From assembly GCA_030849075.1 (NCBI GenBank), contig JASAOO010003229.1, forward strand, positions 1 to 30,748: a DNA stretch of 30,748 bases, read 5' to 3'. Position numbers and translations under genes: made by a program. Shown piece after piece: positions 28,607-30,748 of this stretch. Numbering within the stretch: position 1 is the stretch's first letter; each line of letters begins with the position of its first letter. The notes beneath the pieces are model-generated. The model worked only from the letters and a program-made list of their open reading frames with translations, ran no database searches and was not told the DNA's origin. Source of the DNA: Zelonia costaricensis. Taxonomy: Eukaryota > Euglenozoa > Kinetoplastea > Trypanosomatida > Trypanosomatidae.

Positions 28607-30121
28607 TTACGCCTCACTCTCCAGGTTCCAGAACCGCCCAAACCCGTGCCGGCGGCACTTCTCCGTCATCAAGTTCGCCATCTCCTGCGTCGCCGCAGCC
28701 ACGATGGTAGTGTCGAGCGCCATGTCCATTGCATCTCCCAACATGTTGCACACCACCCCGCCCGCCTCCGTGACGAGCAGCGAGCCGGCGCACACGTCCC
28801 AGGCCTTGCCGGCCGGCTCGAGGTAGGCATCCGCGCGCCCGGCAGCCACCTGCGCCAGCGTCGTCACACAGCTGCCGTAGCTGCGCAGGGAGGCGATGGG
28901 CACGCGGAGCAGCTCCTGCCGCATCGCCACGCAGCAGTCGATCGCGTCGTCCATCTTGCGCTGCCGGAGTGCCGCGCAGTCGGGGCGTGTCAACTCCTCT
29001 GCCGACATCGCGACCCCGTACGGGTAGCTGAAGGCCACCACGGCGGTCTTGGGCAGCGCCCGCTGGTTCACGTGCACCTGCCGGCCGTTCAGGTAGGTGC
29101 CGTGCCCCTTGATTGCCGTGAAGAGCTCCCCGTTGCACTCCGGCACGACACTGGGGGCGGCGTGCGTCATGGAGGGTACGGTCCGCGGCGGCGGCGGCGA
29201 CGACCGCGCCGCGCTCGGGCCCACGAGGATGGACGGGTTGCGCCCGCTCCCCACGCCGCCCGCCGCGGCGGCGACGGAGGCGCGAGACGGCGGCAACGGC
29301 GGGGCCGGCGGTGACGGCGTCAGGGCGATCGTTGGGAGCGCGGCTGTTTCAACAGAGGCGGCTGCGTCGCCGGCGGTGATGAAGGAGGCGCCGGGCTCCT
29401 CCAAGAGCTTCGTCTTGCTCGCCCCTATCGGGGTGGGCGCCGCCGTGCTCGGGCCAACGCCCTTCGTTGCCGACCCTGCCGGTGCGCCCGCCGCCGCGGC
29501 GTTGACGGGTGTGGAGTCGGCGGACGAGGTCAGTTGCGGTTGGTGTTGCTGCTGCTGCTGTGCGTGCATATGTGCCTGCTGCTGCTGCTGCACGCTGCGC
29601 AAGACGGCGTTGGCGGCCACGGTGAGACGCACCCCGGACGTGATGAAGGGCGTGAAGACGACTGCGAGCACCGGCTTCTTGCGGTACGTCAATCCAATGC
29701 TGATGCAGCAGTCGGGCAAGCCGTGGACGAAGGACATGGTCCCGTCAATGGGGTCGACCACCCACGTGTAGTCGTCCGACAGCGGCGTCTCTGGGTTCAG
29801 CTCTTCGGTGAGAAAGGCAAAGCGCATGTGCGGCTTCTCGCGCTGCACCTCCTCGGCGTACTGCCGCAGCACGCGCGTGATGACCTCGTCGCACTGCTTG
29901 TCGTACTGCGTGACGAGGTCGGTGGCGGACGTCTTCGTCTCAATCGCCAGTGCGCCCGCGGCCTCGGCACTGCTGTCGCCCTTGCCAAAGACGCACGCCG
30001 CCGCGGTGGCGCCGCGGCGCTTCTCGAAACTCTGCCAAATAATGCGACTGCCCTTCTCGGCCGCCTCGATGGCGACGCCGAGGGCCTCGGTGAGGTTGAT
30101 GTCACCCACCTCCGATATCAT
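28607..30121 (-). CDS. Inositol monophosphatase family protein
   Basis: A 504-residue member of the inositol monophosphatase family, Mg2+-dependent phosphatases that release inositol from inositol monophosphates. The metal-binding residues are visible: Glu107 in FLTEE, Asp123 and Asp126 in WVVDPIDGTMSFVHG, and Asp442 in AWDVCAGSLLVTEAGG. The N-terminal TDLVTQYDKQCDEVI segment also matches the family. Between the two catalytic halves, roughly residues 172-325, is an insertion of about 150 residues rich in Gln, Ala, Ser and Pro, so the protein is nearly twice the length of human IMPA1 (277). Related enzymes (bisphosphate nucleotidase, histidinol-phosphatase) share these motifs, so the substrate is not certain. 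The start is the ATG at 30121 (MISEVGD); the frame upstream has only a non-ATG start and repeat-like residues. Confidence 0.85.
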   Translation of the reverse strand: MISEVGDINLTEALGVAIEAAEKGSRIIWQSFEKRRGATAAACVFGKGDSSAEAAGALAIETKTSATDLVTQYDKQCDEVITRVLRQYAEEVQREKPHMRFAFLTEELNPETPLSDDYTWVVDPIDGTMSFVHGLPDCCISIGLTYRKKPVLAVVFTPFITSGVRLTVAANAVLRSVQQQQQAHMHAQQQQQHQPQLTSSADSTPVNAAAAGAPAGSATKGVGPSTAAPTPIGASKTKLLEEPGASFITAGDAAASVETAALPTIALTPSPPAPPLPPSRASVAAAAGGVGSGRNPSILVGPSAARSSPPPPRTVPSMTHAAPSVVPECNGELFTAIKGHGTYLNGRQVHVNQRALPKTAVVAFSYPYGVAMSAEELTRPDCAALRQRKMDDAIDCCVAMRQELLRVPIASLRSYGSCVTTLAQVAAGRADAYLEPAGKAWDVCAGSLLVTEAGGVVCNMLGDAMDMALDTTIVAAATQEMANLMTEKCRRHGFGRFWNLESEA

Positions 30122-30748
30122 GACGATGCGGATGTGAAGGGGGGGGGTGTGGGGAGTGGGGTGGAGCGGGGTGAGGGCGTTCGAGTTCAGCACACAAACA
30201 AACAATAGGAAAACAAAAAGGGAGCTCAGAAGGAGTTACGGGGGAGAGTACAGCAGGCAGGAAGAAGCACGCAAAAACGGGGGGGGGAGTCCGGAGATGG
30301 TGATGTCCACGTGTACAGCGTCGACGATCTTGAGACAAGGGCGGAGGGGGCTGGGGCTGGGGCTGGGGCTGGGGGTAAAGGTGGGCGCTTGTGATGGTAA
30401 GCAGGAAGCGAAGCGAGGGACTGGACAGGCGCGCGTCACAGAACGCTGCGCTAGACTCGGGGTGGGGGAGGGGAGAAGCACAGACAAGAAAAAGGTCAAG
30501 CAAGAGCAGAGCGTACCTAGACACGAACTCGATACTGCGTTGGGTAAAGGTGTGTGTGTGTGTGTCGATGTGGCGATGTGTGGATAGGAGGAAGAACGAG
30601 AGAGAGTGACAGAGGACGTGGAGGCGACGGGAAGAAGAGCGAGTCGCGCCGACGCAACACGACTCACGCTGCACTCGCATTCTTCTTTTCCCCCACAAGA
30701 GATGCACGGCACTTCGCAGAGGTGAGGCGACTCGTGCCCCACCCCGCT
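30122..30748. other. Upstream region of the inositol-monophosphatase gene
   Basis: No gene is supported up to the window edge. It contains a G-run just above the ATG (30139-30147), a purine/A-rich stretch at about 30207-30290 that is polypyrimidine in the sense direction and a likely trans-splicing signal, a GGGGCT repeat (30347-30375), and a GT run near 30550-30564. Confidence 0.5.
30347..30375. repeat. GGGGCT hexanucleotide repeat
   Basis: Four GGGGCT units followed by a fifth G-tract on the plus strand, which gives it G-quadruplex potential. Confidence 0.9.

Overview
The window looks like nuclear DNA of a trypanosomatid, most likely a member of the Leishmaniinae (Leishmania or a close relative). 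The grounds are: GC-rich coding sequence; nine intron-free protein genes all on the minus strand; long intergenic spacers full of (CA)n/(GT)n microsatellites, G-runs and polypyrimidine tracts on the sense strand; and alanine-, serine- and glutamine-rich insertions in the proteins. This fits one directional polycistronic transcription unit read from high to low coordinates, whose mRNAs are separated by spliced-leader trans-splicing and polyadenylation. I see no strand switch, tRNA, rRNA, CRISPR array or mobile element. Species and chromosome cannot be fixed from the sequence alone.

Layout in transcription order (right to left): 28607-30121, an inositol-monophosphatase-family protein with a long low-complexity insertion; a gene-poor spacer of about 1.9 kb with a strong G-quadruplex motif; 24455-26677, an MFS transporter; 22993-23748, a small unrecognised protein; 19492-21573, a second MFS transporter paralogous to the first; a repeat block (17517-19180) with a 336-bp tandem duplication broken by one N, a 16-mer repeated three times, and about 700 bp of uninterrupted (CA)n; 14509-17217, a 902-residue unrecognised protein with a mitochondrial-type N terminus; 12123-13385, an SLC35-type nucleotide-sugar transporter; 8617-11058, a coiled-coil protein; 4905-8135, a single ORF joining an EFM7/Nnt1-like methyltransferase to a Rab escort protein; 3676-4017, a DPM2-like protein; 1292-2995, the peroxisome biogenesis factor PEX16.

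As is usual in these genomes, the genes do not form one pathway. Several nevertheless touch membrane and glycoconjugate biology: DPM2 (dolichol-phosphate-mannose/GPI), the nucleotide-sugar transporter (Golgi glycosylation), Rab escort protein (Rab prenylation and vesicle traffic), PEX16 (peroxisome/glycosome membrane), inositol monophosphatase (inositol supply). The most notable observation is the methyltransferase-Rab escort protein fusion: both halves look complete and only a short linker joins them, with no room for a trans-splice site between them.
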